The notes under the pieces are model-generated. The model saw nothing but the letters and a program-made list of their open reading frames with translations. It had not been told where the DNA came from and ran no database searches. Shown here in pieces: positions 28,596 through 35,580 of a stretch of 64,000 nucleotides of DNA (positions are counted from its first letter, which is position 1; each line of letters starts with the position of its first letter). The position numbers and the translations under genes are program-made. Origin of the DNA: Arhodomonas aquaeolei DSM 8974 (GTDB lineage Bacteria > Pseudomonadota > Gammaproteobacteria > Nitrococcales > Nitrococcaceae); assembly GCF_000374645.1 (NCBI RefSeq), contig NZ_KB894805.1, forward strand, positions 62,001 to 126,000. Direction: 5' to 3'.

Positions 28596-28623
28596 GCCGC
28601 CGCGGGTGTCTCCCCGCGGCGGC
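28596..28623 (-). terminator. Terminator of the first phasin gene
   Basis: Eleven-base perfect GC arms (28596-28606 and 28613-28623) with a six-base loop, followed on the minus strand by a pyrimidine-rich TTTCCTT tract, just after the phasin stop. Confidence 0.7.
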
Positions 28624-28634
28624 CACACGGACTA

Positions 28635-29018
28635 TCAGCTGGCCTTCTGGCTGCTGGTGGCCTTCTGCGCGGCCTTGGTCGCGTTGGTGACGTTCTGCTG
28701 CACGGCCTTCTGGGCCTTCTCCGTGAACTCCTGGTTCAGGGCGACGACCTTCTCCGCATCGCCCTTGAGCCGGTCGGTCACGCTCTGGGCGAGCTTCTGC
28801 TGGCTTTCGACATAGTCCTGCACGCCCTTCTGGTCGCGCACGTTGAGCAGCGCGCGCAGCTGCTGCACGCCCATGTCGGTGTAGGCCTTGCCCGCCTCGA
28901 ACTGCACCTCGGCCAGCTTCTCGAAGTGGTCGAGGGCCATGACCGTCAGGTCGCGCGTCGGGGTGAGGAGGTTCTTCTCGATCTGCTGGTTGAACTGGTC
29001 GAAGTTGAGCTGATTCAT
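28635..29018 (-). CDS. Phasin family protein (polyhydroxyalkanoate granule coat), copy 1
   Basis: Phasins coat polyhydroxyalkanoate storage granules and control their size. This 127-residue protein is almost entirely amphipathic helix and starts MNQLNFDQFNQQIEKNLLTP; it carries VMALDHFEKLAEVQFEAGKA and the C-terminal GDAEKVVALNQEFTEKAQKA. The last block is nearly identical in the second phasin at 32197, so the two are paralogues. The ATG at 29018 has an AAGAGGTGG ribosome site; an upstream in-frame extension is AT-rich leader. It is a single-gene transcript with its own promoter and terminator. Confidence 0.88.
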   Translation of the reverse strand: MNQLNFDQFNQQIEKNLLTPTRDLTVMALDHFEKLAEVQFEAGKAYTDMGVQQLRALLNVRDQKGVQDYVESQQKLAQSVTDRLKGDAEKVVALNQEFTEKAQKAVQQNVTNATKAAQKATSSQKAS

Positions 29019-29074
29019 GGTTATCCACCTCTTTCCTTGTGAGAGCCGTGATCCATTGTGGTTATTCTGACTGG

Positions 29075-29103
29075 ATCGTAGCAGCGGTGGTGATGCGCTG
29101 CAA
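29075..29103 (-). promoter_or_regulatory. Promoter of phasin copy 1, shared design with copy 2
   Basis: On the minus strand, TTGCAG (29103-29098), a 17-base spacer and TACGAT (29080-29075) form a sigma70-type promoter. The -35, the first part of the spacer and the -10 are repeated in front of the second phasin. The conserved ATGTTGCAGCG around the -35 could also be a regulator site. Confidence 0.6.
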
Positions 29104-29132
29104 CATTTTTGATCGAATGCCTTTTTTATTGC

Positions 29133-29149
29133 GTAACGTTCCTGTAACG
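29133..29149. promoter_or_regulatory. Direct repeat GTAACG, candidate operator
   Basis: Two copies of GTAACG (29133-29138 and 29144-29149) are spaced 11 bases apart, one helical turn, in the AT-rich region between phasin 1 and the HbpS-like gene. Such spacing suits tandem half-sites, but no regulator is identified. Confidence 0.25.
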
Positions 29150-29280
29150 CACTGACTGGCGGTATCTTTGTTTTTATCGGTTCAAAGGTGAATCCATTTC
29201 GCGTCGTGTCATCCCGCCTTGTCGGGGGCCCGTTCCCATGGTTCGGTTTCCCTGTGGCCGACGGCTTGGGGTAGGCTGCC

Positions 29281-29301
29281 GGTGTCCTGATCCAGGACAC
29301 C
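29281..29301. promoter_or_regulatory. Palindrome upstream of the HbpS/GlcG gene, candidate operator
   Basis: The arms GGTGTCCTG and CAGGACACC flank a three-base centre (ATC) and are perfectly complementary. The site lies 57 bases before the start of the HbpS-like gene, a usual operator position. It could instead be a small RNA hairpin, but a T-tract is absent. Confidence 0.45.
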
Positions 29302-29358
29302 AGTCCGGCGTCTCGGCGCCGGGGCGAAGCAATCGATGGATACGGGGAGGACTGCTCA

Positions 29359-29811
29359 ATGGCCGGATTTCACAAGCACCGGACGCTGCTGCCGCTGGAG
29401 TCGGCGCGAGTGATCGCCCGCGAAACGCTGAAGGCGGCGCGGGATCGTGACCTCAAGCCCATGACCGTGGTCGTCGTCGACGGCGGAGGGCATCCGGTGG
29501 TGGTCGAGCGCGAGGACGGCGCCGGGACCGTGCGCTTCGAGGTCGCCCGCGGCAAGGCGTCGGCCGCTCTGGGCACGGGCGTGGCCAGCGGAGCCCTCGG
29601 CGCCGCCAACGCCGAGCGTCCGGCCTTCCTCGCCGCGGTCAGCGGCGTCGCCGACAACGGCGCGGTGCCGGTGGCCGGCGGCGTGCTCGTGCTCGACGGC
29701 GAGGGCCTGGTGATCGGCGCCGTCGGCGTCAGCGGTGACGCCTCCGACGCCGACGAGGCCGTGGCGGTGGCCGGCATCGAGGCCGCAGGCCTGGCTGCCA
29801 GCGCCTCCTGA
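29359..29811 (+). CDS. GlcG/HbpS family heme-binding-like protein
   Basis: A 150-residue protein of the GlcG/HbpS (DUF336) family. Matching blocks are VVVVDGGGHPVVVEREDG, FEVARGKASAAL and a long glycine-rich GVSGDASDADEAVAVAGIE near the C-terminus. Members include the Streptomyces heme-degrading HbpS and many orphan GlcG proteins of glycolate operons. No signal peptide is visible, so it is probably cytoplasmic. A palindromic operator candidate lies upstream. It stands alone and converges with the alcohol dehydrogenase. Heme binding is a family inference only. Confidence 0.8.
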   Translation: MAGFHKHRTLLPLESARVIARETLKAARDRDLKPMTVVVVDGGGHPVVVEREDGAGTVRFEVARGKASAALGTGVASGALGAANAERPAFLAAVSGVADNGAVPVAGGVLVLDGEGLVIGAVGVSGDASDADEAVAVAGIEAAGLAASAS

Positions 29812-29844
29812 AGACGATTCCCGCCCGCTGCTGATCCCGGGACG

Positions 29845-30843
29845 CTACGGGATCAGCACCGCCGCGCCCTCCAGGTTGCCGTCACGCAGGTCCCGGAGGG
29901 CCTGGTTGGCCTCGCCCAGCGGATAGCATTGCACATGGGTCGTCACCGGTACGGCCGGGGCCACGCGCATCAGTGCCTCGCCGTCCGCGCGGGTTAGGTT
30001 GGCCACCGAGCGGATGCTGCGCTCCTCCCAGAGGATGCGGTAGGGGAAGGCCGGTATCTCGCTCATGTGGATACCGGCGCACACCACCCGTCCGCCCTTG
30101 GCCACGGCACGGAGCGCGGCGGGCACCAGCGATCCCACCGGTGCGAAGATGATCGCCGCATCCAGCGGCTCCGGCGGCGCGTCCGTGGACGTCCCCGCCC
30201 ACTCGGCGCCGAGACGCCGGGCGAATGCCTGCGCACGGGTATCGCCCTCGCGGGTGAAGGCGAACAGCCGACGGCCCTCGTGGCGCGCGATCTGGGCGAC
30301 GATGTGCGCGGCCGCGCCGAAGCCGTAGAGGCCCAGCCGCGTACCGTCGCCGGCCATGCGCAGGGCGCGTTGTCCGATGAGCCCGGCGCACAGCAGCGGG
30401 GTGGCCTCGGCGTCGCCGTAGGGCTCGGGGATCGGGAAGCAGAAGCGCTCGTCGGCGACGGTGTACTCGGCATAGCCCCCCTGGAGCTGGTAGCCGGTGA
30501 AACGGGCGTCGTCGCAGAGGTTCTCCCGGCCGCTGCGGCAGTAATCGCACTTGCCGCAGACGTGGCCGAGCCAGGGCACGCCGATCCGGTCGCCGATGCC
30601 GTAGCGCTCTGCGCCCGGACCGACGGCGTCGACGGTGCCGACGATCTCGTGGCCGGGGATCAGGGGCAGGGTGGGGTCGGGCAGGTCGCCGTCGACCACG
30701 TGCAGGTCGGTACGGCAGACCGCGCAGGCGCGTACACGCAGGCGGATCTGTCCCGGGCCCGGCTCCGGTACCGGCCACTCCTGCGCCTCCAGAGGCCGGC
30801 CCTGTGCCGGCAGCACCATCGCCCTCATGCGCGCTTCGCTCAT
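29845..30843 (-). CDS. Zinc-dependent alcohol dehydrogenase family protein
   Basis: A 332-residue medium-chain dehydrogenase. The catalytic zinc ligands are Cys43 (CAVCRTDLH) and His65 (GHEIVG). The structural zinc loop has cysteines 96, 99, 102 and 110 (CGKCDYCRSGRENLC). The coenzyme fold carries LGLYGFGAAAHIVAQIA. The sequence resembles the AdhA-like zinc-binding group that reduces aldehydes with NAD(P)H. The start at 30843 follows GGAGGCG. It is probably transcribed alone or after nnrS, whose stop is 61 bases upstream on the same strand. Confidence 0.88.
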   Translation of the reverse strand: MSEARMRAMVLPAQGRPLEAQEWPVPEPGPGQIRLRVRACAVCRTDLHVVDGDLPDPTLPLIPGHEIVGTVDAVGPGAERYGIGDRIGVPWLGHVCGKCDYCRSGRENLCDDARFTGYQLQGGYAEYTVADERFCFPIPEPYGDAEATPLLCAGLIGQRALRMAGDGTRLGLYGFGAAAHIVAQIARHEGRRLFAFTREGDTRAQAFARRLGAEWAGTSTDAPPEPLDAAIIFAPVGSLVPAALRAVAKGGRVVCAGIHMSEIPAFPYRILWEERSIRSVANLTRADGEALMRVAPAVPVTTHVQCYPLGEANQALRDLRDGNLEGAAVLIP

Positions 30844-30904
30844 GGTCACGCCTCCGCTGCGTGGGGATCCGTCCATTGTGGCACAGCCGCCGGCCGGCGC
30901 GGCG

Positions 30905-32032
30905 TCACAGGCGGCGGAACCACCCCGTGGCGAAGGCGGCCCGCCAGCGTTCCCGCGAGAGATTGAACAGCAGCCGGGCGACGAGCACGAAGGCGAGGCT
31001 CCACAGGCCGACGGCCACCGGGATCAGCCCCGGGGCGAACTGCGCCAGCGTCGCCACGGCAAGCAGGACCGTCGCGACCGGCAGCAGCCGGATGCCGGCC
31101 ACACCCTGGCGGGCGCGCTGCAGCGCGATCCGTGCCATCAGGTGCAGGCCGAAGGTGCCCAGGCCGCCGATGAGCAGGACATGAAGCATCGTTCCCGCCC
31201 GCAGCGGAGCGGCGACCCACGCAACAGCGAGGCCGAGTAGTCCGGCGCCGGTCCAGGCGTGGGCCGTGATCAGCCCCTGCACGTCCGGCTGGTGTCTCAG
31301 CGTCCACGGCCGCCAGCGAAAGACCCGCCACAGTGCCGCCGCCCCCGCCGCGGCGACCGGGACCGCCGCTGACGGCGCATGGTAGGGCAGCAGGACCGCA
31401 CCGGCGGTGATACCGAGAAGAATGACCGCCTCGGTCGCCGGCTGGACGGCGGCCATGCCGGTGCGCTCCGCCGTGGGCCAGGCACCGCCGGTGGCGGGCG
31501 CGACCACCCGTCCGCCAAGGAATACGACCACCGTGCTGGCCAGCAGTGCTGCCTCGACGAGTGTGCTCGGCTGCCAGGCCGGCGGCAGCACGCCGTCCGC
31601 CAGGGCCGCGGTCGCGAGAGTGCCGCCCGTGGCGAGCAGGGTCAGTCCGAACAGGGTGCTGTGCCACCGCCTCAGGCCGCCGAGAAAACGGGGTGCGGTC
31701 ATCAGCGCGATCGCGACGGCAAAGGCGGCGTTGAGCGCCATCGCGGGTTGCGGCCATCCCCAGGCGGCGACGCGGCCCGCGAGCCATAGCCCGGCGAGGG
31801 CGGCAGTACCCGCCGTGCCGGGGCCCGCGGGCAGCAGGAAGCCGGCGATCACCGCGAGGAAATAGCCGATGAGGAGCTCGAGCCCGTGGGCCGCCGGCGA
31901 GCCCAGCAGCGGCGGCCAGCTGCCGTAGGCCATCGCGAACACGCTGACCGGCACGCTCACGGCGGCGTAGACGGCGGCCAGGGGAAAGAAGACGGTCTGG
32001 GGATCGAGGTTGGGCGCGGCCGGGCGGGCCAT
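30905..32032 (-). CDS. nnrS: NnrS family membrane protein
   Basis: NnrS proteins are multi-helix heme- and copper-binding membrane proteins expressed during nitric-oxide stress and denitrification. This one has 375 residues and about eleven to twelve hydrophobic segments. It shows AHGLELLIGYFLAVIAGFLL near the N-terminus, FLGGRVVAPAT in the middle and GTMLHVLLIGGLGTFGLHLMARIAL near the C-terminus. These histidine-containing positions match the family. The start follows AAGGAGT. No NO-reductase genes are in the window, but its presence fits a low-oxygen, nitrogen-oxide-tolerant lifestyle. Confidence 0.88.
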   Translation of the reverse strand: MARPAAPNLDPQTVFFPLAAVYAAVSVPVSVFAMAYGSWPPLLGSPAAHGLELLIGYFLAVIAGFLLPAGPGTAGTAALAGLWLAGRVAAWGWPQPAMALNAAFAVAIALMTAPRFLGGLRRWHSTLFGLTLLATGGTLATAALADGVLPPAWQPSTLVEAALLASTVVVFLGGRVVAPATGGAWPTAERTGMAAVQPATEAVILLGITAGAVLLPYHAPSAAVPVAAAGAAALWRVFRWRPWTLRHQPDVQGLITAHAWTGAGLLGLAVAWVAAPLRAGTMLHVLLIGGLGTFGLHLMARIALQRARQGVAGIRLLPVATVLLAVATLAQFAPGLIPVAVGLWSLAFVLVARLLFNLSRERWRAAFATGWFRRL

Positions 32033-32140
32033 GGCGGCACTCCTTGCGGGCTCCGTGGCGCGGAGGATGATACACCACGGCCGCCGCGGGGTTGTATCCG
32101 GGAGGGGCGGTGCAGCGTCGTCGGGTAGGGGTAGGAAGGC

Positions 32141-32171
32141 AAAAAAAAGCGCCGGTCGGGGACCGGCGCTT
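32141..32171 (-). terminator. Intrinsic terminator of the second phasin gene
   Basis: On the minus strand an 11-base perfect stem (32171-32161 pairing with 32157-32147) with a three-base loop runs directly into eight Ts. This is the clearest Rho-independent terminator in the window. Confidence 0.92.
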
Positions 32172-32196
32172 GGGTTCCGTGCGTCAGGCGCGGGCC

Positions 32197-32559
32197 TTAC
32201 TTGGTGCCGGCGGCCTGGGAGACGGTCTTGGCGTTCTCCTGAACGGCCTTCTGCGCCTTCTCGGCGAACTCCTGGTTCAGCGCTACGACCTTCTCCGCGT
32301 CGCCCTTGACGCGGTCACGGATGGTCTCCGCGGCCTTCTGCTGCTGCTGCCAGTAGCTCTGCACGTCCGAGGCATCCTTGATGTCCATCGCGGAGCGGAC
32401 CTGCTGGATGCCGAACTCGGTGTACGCCTTGGCGGCGTCGTACTGCACCTCGGAGAGCTTTTCGAAGTGATCCACGGCCATGGTCGCGTAGGCACGCATG
32501 GGACCGAGGACGGTCTTCTCGAACTGCTCGGTAAACTGACTGAAGTTCGTGTTCGTCAT
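32197..32559 (-). CDS. Phasin family protein, copy 2
   Basis: A 120-residue paralogue of the phasin at 28635. It has the same layout: MTNTNFSQFTEQFEKTVLGP, MAVDHFEKLSEVQYDAAKA and the shared GDAEKVVALNQEFAEKAQKA block. It would coat polyhydroxyalkanoate granules. It has its own promoter (nearly identical in design to copy 1), a predicted hairpin at the mRNA 5' end and a strong intrinsic terminator, pointing to a short, abundant, stable transcript. No polymer synthase is in the window, so the phasins are separated from phaC. Confidence 0.9.
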   Translation of the reverse strand: MTNTNFSQFTEQFEKTVLGPMRAYATMAVDHFEKLSEVQYDAAKAYTEFGIQQVRSAMDIKDASDVQSYWQQQQKAAETIRDRVKGDAEKVVALNQEFAEKAQKAVQENAKTVSQAAGTK

Positions 32560-32585
32560 GATGAGCCTCCTAGGCTTTTGAGTTC

Positions 32586-32615
32586 ACAAGGCCTGATCGA
32601 ACTCATCAGCCTTGT
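32586..32615 (-). promoter_or_regulatory. Stem-loop at the predicted 5' end of phasin 2 mRNA
   Basis: ACAAGG/CCTTGT and CTGAT/ATCAG arms form an 11-base-pair stem with one bulged base and a seven-base loop. The predicted transcription start (about 32617) lies right at its base. A hairpin at the 5' end commonly protects mRNA from decay. The structure is seen; stabilisation is inferred. Confidence 0.5.
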
Positions 32616-32623
32616 TGCGATGC

Positions 32624-32652
32624 AGCGTAGCAAAGCGTTTGACGCGCTGCAA
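32624..32652 (-). promoter_or_regulatory. Promoter of phasin copy 2
   Basis: TTGCAG (32652-32647 on the minus strand), a 17-base spacer and TACGCT (32629-32624). The -35 region, spacer length and the CGC after the -35 equal those of the phasin 1 promoter. Confidence 0.6.
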
Positions 32653-32741
32653 CATCGCTTGAGGACCGTCCGTCAGCGACCAGTGGCAGCCCTCGTCCGC
32701 GCTCCCGGGCCGTTCCCGGCGGTTGCAATCCCACACGGATC

Positions 32742-32776
32742 TGTTTTACTCAATAAATATTTATATATAAAACAAC
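32742..32776 (+). promoter_or_regulatory. AT-rich promoter island before the GMC dehydrogenase operon
   Basis: About 35 bases that are almost all A/T in otherwise GC-rich DNA, including the palindrome ATAAATATTTAT and TATATA/TATAAA hexamers that could act as -10. It lies 40 bases before the dehydrogenase operon. Such islands often mark strong promoters or sites of nucleoid proteins. Confidence 0.4.
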
Positions 32777-32816
32777 ATGGCGGTGAGCCGTGTGGGCAAA
32801 AACGAGAGGAGCCGAG

Positions 32817-33374
32817 ATGCCGCTGGATCGCCGAACGTTTCTGAAGGGGGCCACCTCCGGGGCCGTGCTGTTCACTGTCGGTGGTGTGCCGGCCTGGCTG
32901 ACACCCCGCGAGGCCCGGGCGGAGGGCGCCGATCTGCGCACGCTCACGCCGGCCCAGGCCCGGGCCCTGACCGCCTACGGCGAGGTGCTGCTGCCCGGTG
33001 CGGACGAGGCGGGTCTGGCGCACTACCTGGATGCACAGCTCTCCGTGGACCCGGCGGAGAGCCTGCTCATGATCCGTTACCTGGACGTGCCCGCGCCGTG
33101 GAACGGCTTCTATAGCGGTGTCGCCCATGCCCTCGATGCCCTCGCGCAGCGGCGTCACGACTGCCCCTTCGCCGAGCTGTCCGCCGACGCGGCCCACGAT
33201 CTCGCCGGCGTGATCGCCGGCGGCGAGGTGGCGGACTGGGCGGGGCCGCCGGCCGGATTCGCGCACTTCGTGCTGCGTGCCGACGCCGTGGACCTGGTAT
33301 ACGGCCGGCCTGAGGGCTTCGACGCCCTGAACGTGCCGTACATGGCCCACATCGACCCGGAGGCGGTGGCATGA
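32817..33374 (+). CDS. Tat-exported small subunit of a gluconate dehydrogenase-type complex
   Basis: A 185-residue protein with a twin-arginine signal (DRRTFLKGATSGAVLF) and cleavage likely after AREARA. The mature part resembles gluconate 2-dehydrogenase subunit 3 (TPAQARALTAYGEVLLPGAD). In this family the small subunit escorts the FAD-bearing large subunit through the Tat pore. The start at 32817 follows GAGAGGAGC. The stop overlaps the start of the GMC gene by four bases, so the subunits are made together. Confidence 0.8.
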   Translation: MPLDRRTFLKGATSGAVLFTVGGVPAWLTPREARAEGADLRTLTPAQARALTAYGEVLLPGADEAGLAHYLDAQLSVDPAESLLMIRYLDVPAPWNGFYSGVAHALDALAQRRHDCPFAELSADAAHDLAGVIAGGEVADWAGPPAGFAHFVLRADAVDLVYGRPEGFDALNVPYMAHIDPEAVA

Positions 33375-34933
33375 AGCGGATGAAGATGGTGGACGCGGTC
33401 ATCGTCGGCGCCGGTGCCGCGGGGGCCTTCTATGCCCGCCACCTGGCGGAGTCCGGCCGTTCCGTGGCGGTGCTGGAGGCGGGGCCGGGCTGGCAGCACA
33501 CCGATCTGCAGAGCAGCCTCATCTGGGCCCGCCGCCTGCGCTGGGGGGGAGAGCGGGTGGCGACAACCGGTGAACATCCCTTCGGCTACGGGTTCAACGC
33601 CGGCTGGGGCAACGGCGGCGCGGCGACCCATCACTACGGCACCTGGCTGCGCCTGGACGAATCGGACTTCGAGATGCGCAGCCGTTTCGGCCGCGGTCGG
33701 GACTGGCCGTTCGACTACGCCACCCTGCGCCCGTACTACGACCGCATCCAGAAGGCCGTCGGCCTGTCCGGGGACGCGGAGGCGGAGATCTGGCGCCCGG
33801 CGGGCGATCCCTACCCGATGCCGCCGCTTGCCACCTTCGGTCAGGCCGAGGCCATCCGTCGCGGCTTCGAGGCCATGGGCATGCACACGGCGCCCATGCC
33901 CATGGCGATCAACTCCCAGCCCTACGCCGGACGGGCCGCGTGTATCTATGACGGCTGGTGCGACGCCGGCTGCCCGACGGGGGCGCTCTACAACCCGCTG
34001 GTCCGCGATGTCCCCGGGGCGCTGGCCGCGGGCGCCGAGATCCGCAACCATGCGAGCGTCATCCGTGTGACCAGCCGCAACGGCCGCGCTACCGGTGTCG
34101 AGTACGCGGATGCCGACGGTGAGCGTTGTTTCCAGCCCGAGTCCGTGGTCGTGCTGGCGGCTTCTGCGGTGCACAACCCCGCGATCCTGCTCAACTCCGC
34201 CAGCGACGACTGGCCGGACGGCCTTGCCAACCGCAGCGGCCAGGTGGGGCGCGGGTTCATGACCCACTCGGTGGCGGGAATCTACGGCCTGTTCAAGGAG
34301 GACACCGAGCCGTTCATGGGGGTGAGCGGCGCCCAGCTGAGCTGCCGCGACGGCTACGGCAAGGACCGGGAGCAGGGCTTCGGCAGCTACCAGTGGCTGA
34401 TCGCCCCGGCGATGAAGCCGAATGGTCTCCTCGGCATGGCGGTCACCCGGGCGGACCTCTACGGTGACGCCCTGCATGCGTTCATCCGGCGGGCCTCCCA
34501 CCACATGGCGAACATGCTCGCGATGGGCGAGGACCTCCCCGACCCGGATAACCGGGTCGTGCTTGGCGAGGGGCGTGACGGCTACGGCCGGCGCCCCGCG
34601 AAGGTGGTTCACCGGTTCACCGACGACGCCATGGCGGTGCACCGCCACGCCCGTGAGGAGGGGCTCGCGGTGATGCGGGCCGCCGGGGCGGACGAGGCCT
34701 GGGCGGGGCCGCTGGGCACGGCGCACATGATGGGTGGCACGCCCATGGGCAGTGATCCTGCGGATTCGGTGGTGGACGGCTACGGGCGCAGCCACGATGT
34801 GCCCAATCTCGTGCTGGCGGGCACTGGCCTGTTCCCCACCGCCGGGGCGAACAACCCGACCTACACCATGTATGCCGTGGCGCTGCGGGGCGTCGAGCGA
34901 CTGATCGACGACTGGGATGCCGTCGCCGCCTGA
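33371..34933 (+). CDS. GMC-family FAD dehydrogenase, large subunit
   Basis: The 520-residue flavoprotein belongs to the glucose-methanol-choline oxidoreductases. The N-terminal dinucleotide motif GAGAAG is at residues 13-18. The active-site region includes HMMGGTPMGSDP (His452) and TAGANNPTYTMYAVAL (Asn494 region). It has no signal of its own and is presumably exported as a complex with the Tat-bearing subunit encoded just upstream. Homologous dehydrogenases oxidise gluconate, sorbitol or other sugars and alcohols in the periplasm and pass electrons to a cytochrome c subunit, which is absent here. Substrate is not predictable. Confidence 0.85.
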   Translation: MKRMKMVDAVIVGAGAAGAFYARHLAESGRSVAVLEAGPGWQHTDLQSSLIWARRLRWGGERVATTGEHPFGYGFNAGWGNGGAATHHYGTWLRLDESDFEMRSRFGRGRDWPFDYATLRPYYDRIQKAVGLSGDAEAEIWRPAGDPYPMPPLATFGQAEAIRRGFEAMGMHTAPMPMAINSQPYAGRAACIYDGWCDAGCPTGALYNPLVRDVPGALAAGAEIRNHASVIRVTSRNGRATGVEYADADGERCFQPESVVVLAASAVHNPAILLNSASDDWPDGLANRSGQVGRGFMTHSVAGIYGLFKEDTEPFMGVSGAQLSCRDGYGKDREQGFGSYQWLIAPAMKPNGLLGMAVTRADLYGDALHAFIRRASHHMANMLAMGEDLPDPDNRVVLGEGRDGYGRRPAKVVHRFTDDAMAVHRHAREEGLAVMRAAGADEAWAGPLGTAHMMGGTPMGSDPADSVVDGYGRSHDVPNLVLAGTGLFPTAGANNPTYTMYAVALRGVERLIDDWDAVAA

Positions 34934-34934
34934 A

Positions 34935-34976
34935 TTGATCGGGGTCAACTGCCCGGGACCTCCGGCGGGGTAGGGT
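34935..34976 (+). promoter_or_regulatory. Near-consensus FNR/ANR box with class II -10 before the DUF2946-oprC genes
   Basis: TTGATCGGGGTCAA (34935-34948) fits the ANR/DNR pattern TTGAT-N4-GTCAA exactly. TAGGGT at 34971-34976 is positioned as a -10 hexamer, which would put the box centre at about -41.5. The next gene starts 42 bases further on. Confidence 0.65.
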
Positions 34977-35017
34977 CGCCATATTTCAGAAAGATATATG
35001 GATATTCGGATAACACC

Positions 35018-35431
35018 GTGACCAACCCCGCCATCCACCGCCTGCACCGGCGCCCCGCCTGGGTGATCGGCCTGTGCCTGCTCATGCTGATGAACATGAG
35101 CATGCCGCTGGCCACCGCCCTGGGTGCCGGTGCGGCCGACGATGGCTGGGTCACCATCTGCACCGGTGACGGCTTCCGCCAGGTCCGGCTCGCTACGCTC
35201 CTCGCCTCGGACGACGACGGTTCCGCCCCCCAGAGTTGCCCCCTGTGCCCGGACACCCCGGGCTGTCACAGCATGGGTGCCGCCCCGGCACCGCCGCCCG
35301 CCGGCGGTGACGGCGGCGGCATCCGCCGGCCTTTCGACGATCCCCGGCCGCCGATTGCCCCGGCGGCCGAGGTGTCTGACTGGCCGGTGCCGTCCCAGGC
35401 GCGTCCCCGCGCGCCCCCCGTCCTGTCCTGA
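35018..35431 (+). CDS. DUF2946-type small secreted cysteine protein
   Basis: A 137-residue protein with a signal peptide (hydrophobic core around residues 15-35). It continues DDGWVTICTGDGFRQVRL and then CPLCPDTPGC, a cysteine pattern typical of DUF2946 proteins, and ends in a proline-rich low-complexity tail. DUF2946 genes commonly sit beside copper receptors and copper chaperones, and here the next gene is an OprC-type receptor. A role in periplasmic copper handling is therefore likely but inferred. An FNR/ANR box lies upstream. Confidence 0.7.
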   Translation: MTNPAIHRLHRRPAWVIGLCLLMLMNMSMPLATALGAGAADDGWVTICTGDGFRQVRLATLLASDDDGSAPQSCPLCPDTPGCHSMGAAPAPPPAGGDGGGIRRPFDDPRPPIAPAAEVSDWPVPSQARPRAPPVLS

Positions 35432-35580
35432 CCGCGCCGCGGTAACACCGCCCGTGCCGGCCCTCCCACTGCGGACCGCGTCCCCGCAGTGCCGGTGGTG
35501 TGGGCCGGTGGTGCCGCGGCGTGTCCGTTTCCAGCGTCAGTAGCGATCCGAAACGCCTGCAGGACAGGAGGCATCCGATC

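Noticed and set aside
30804-31240. Plus-strand frames opposite the alcohol dehydrogenase and nnrS
   Set aside because: No motif and antisense to well-supported genes.
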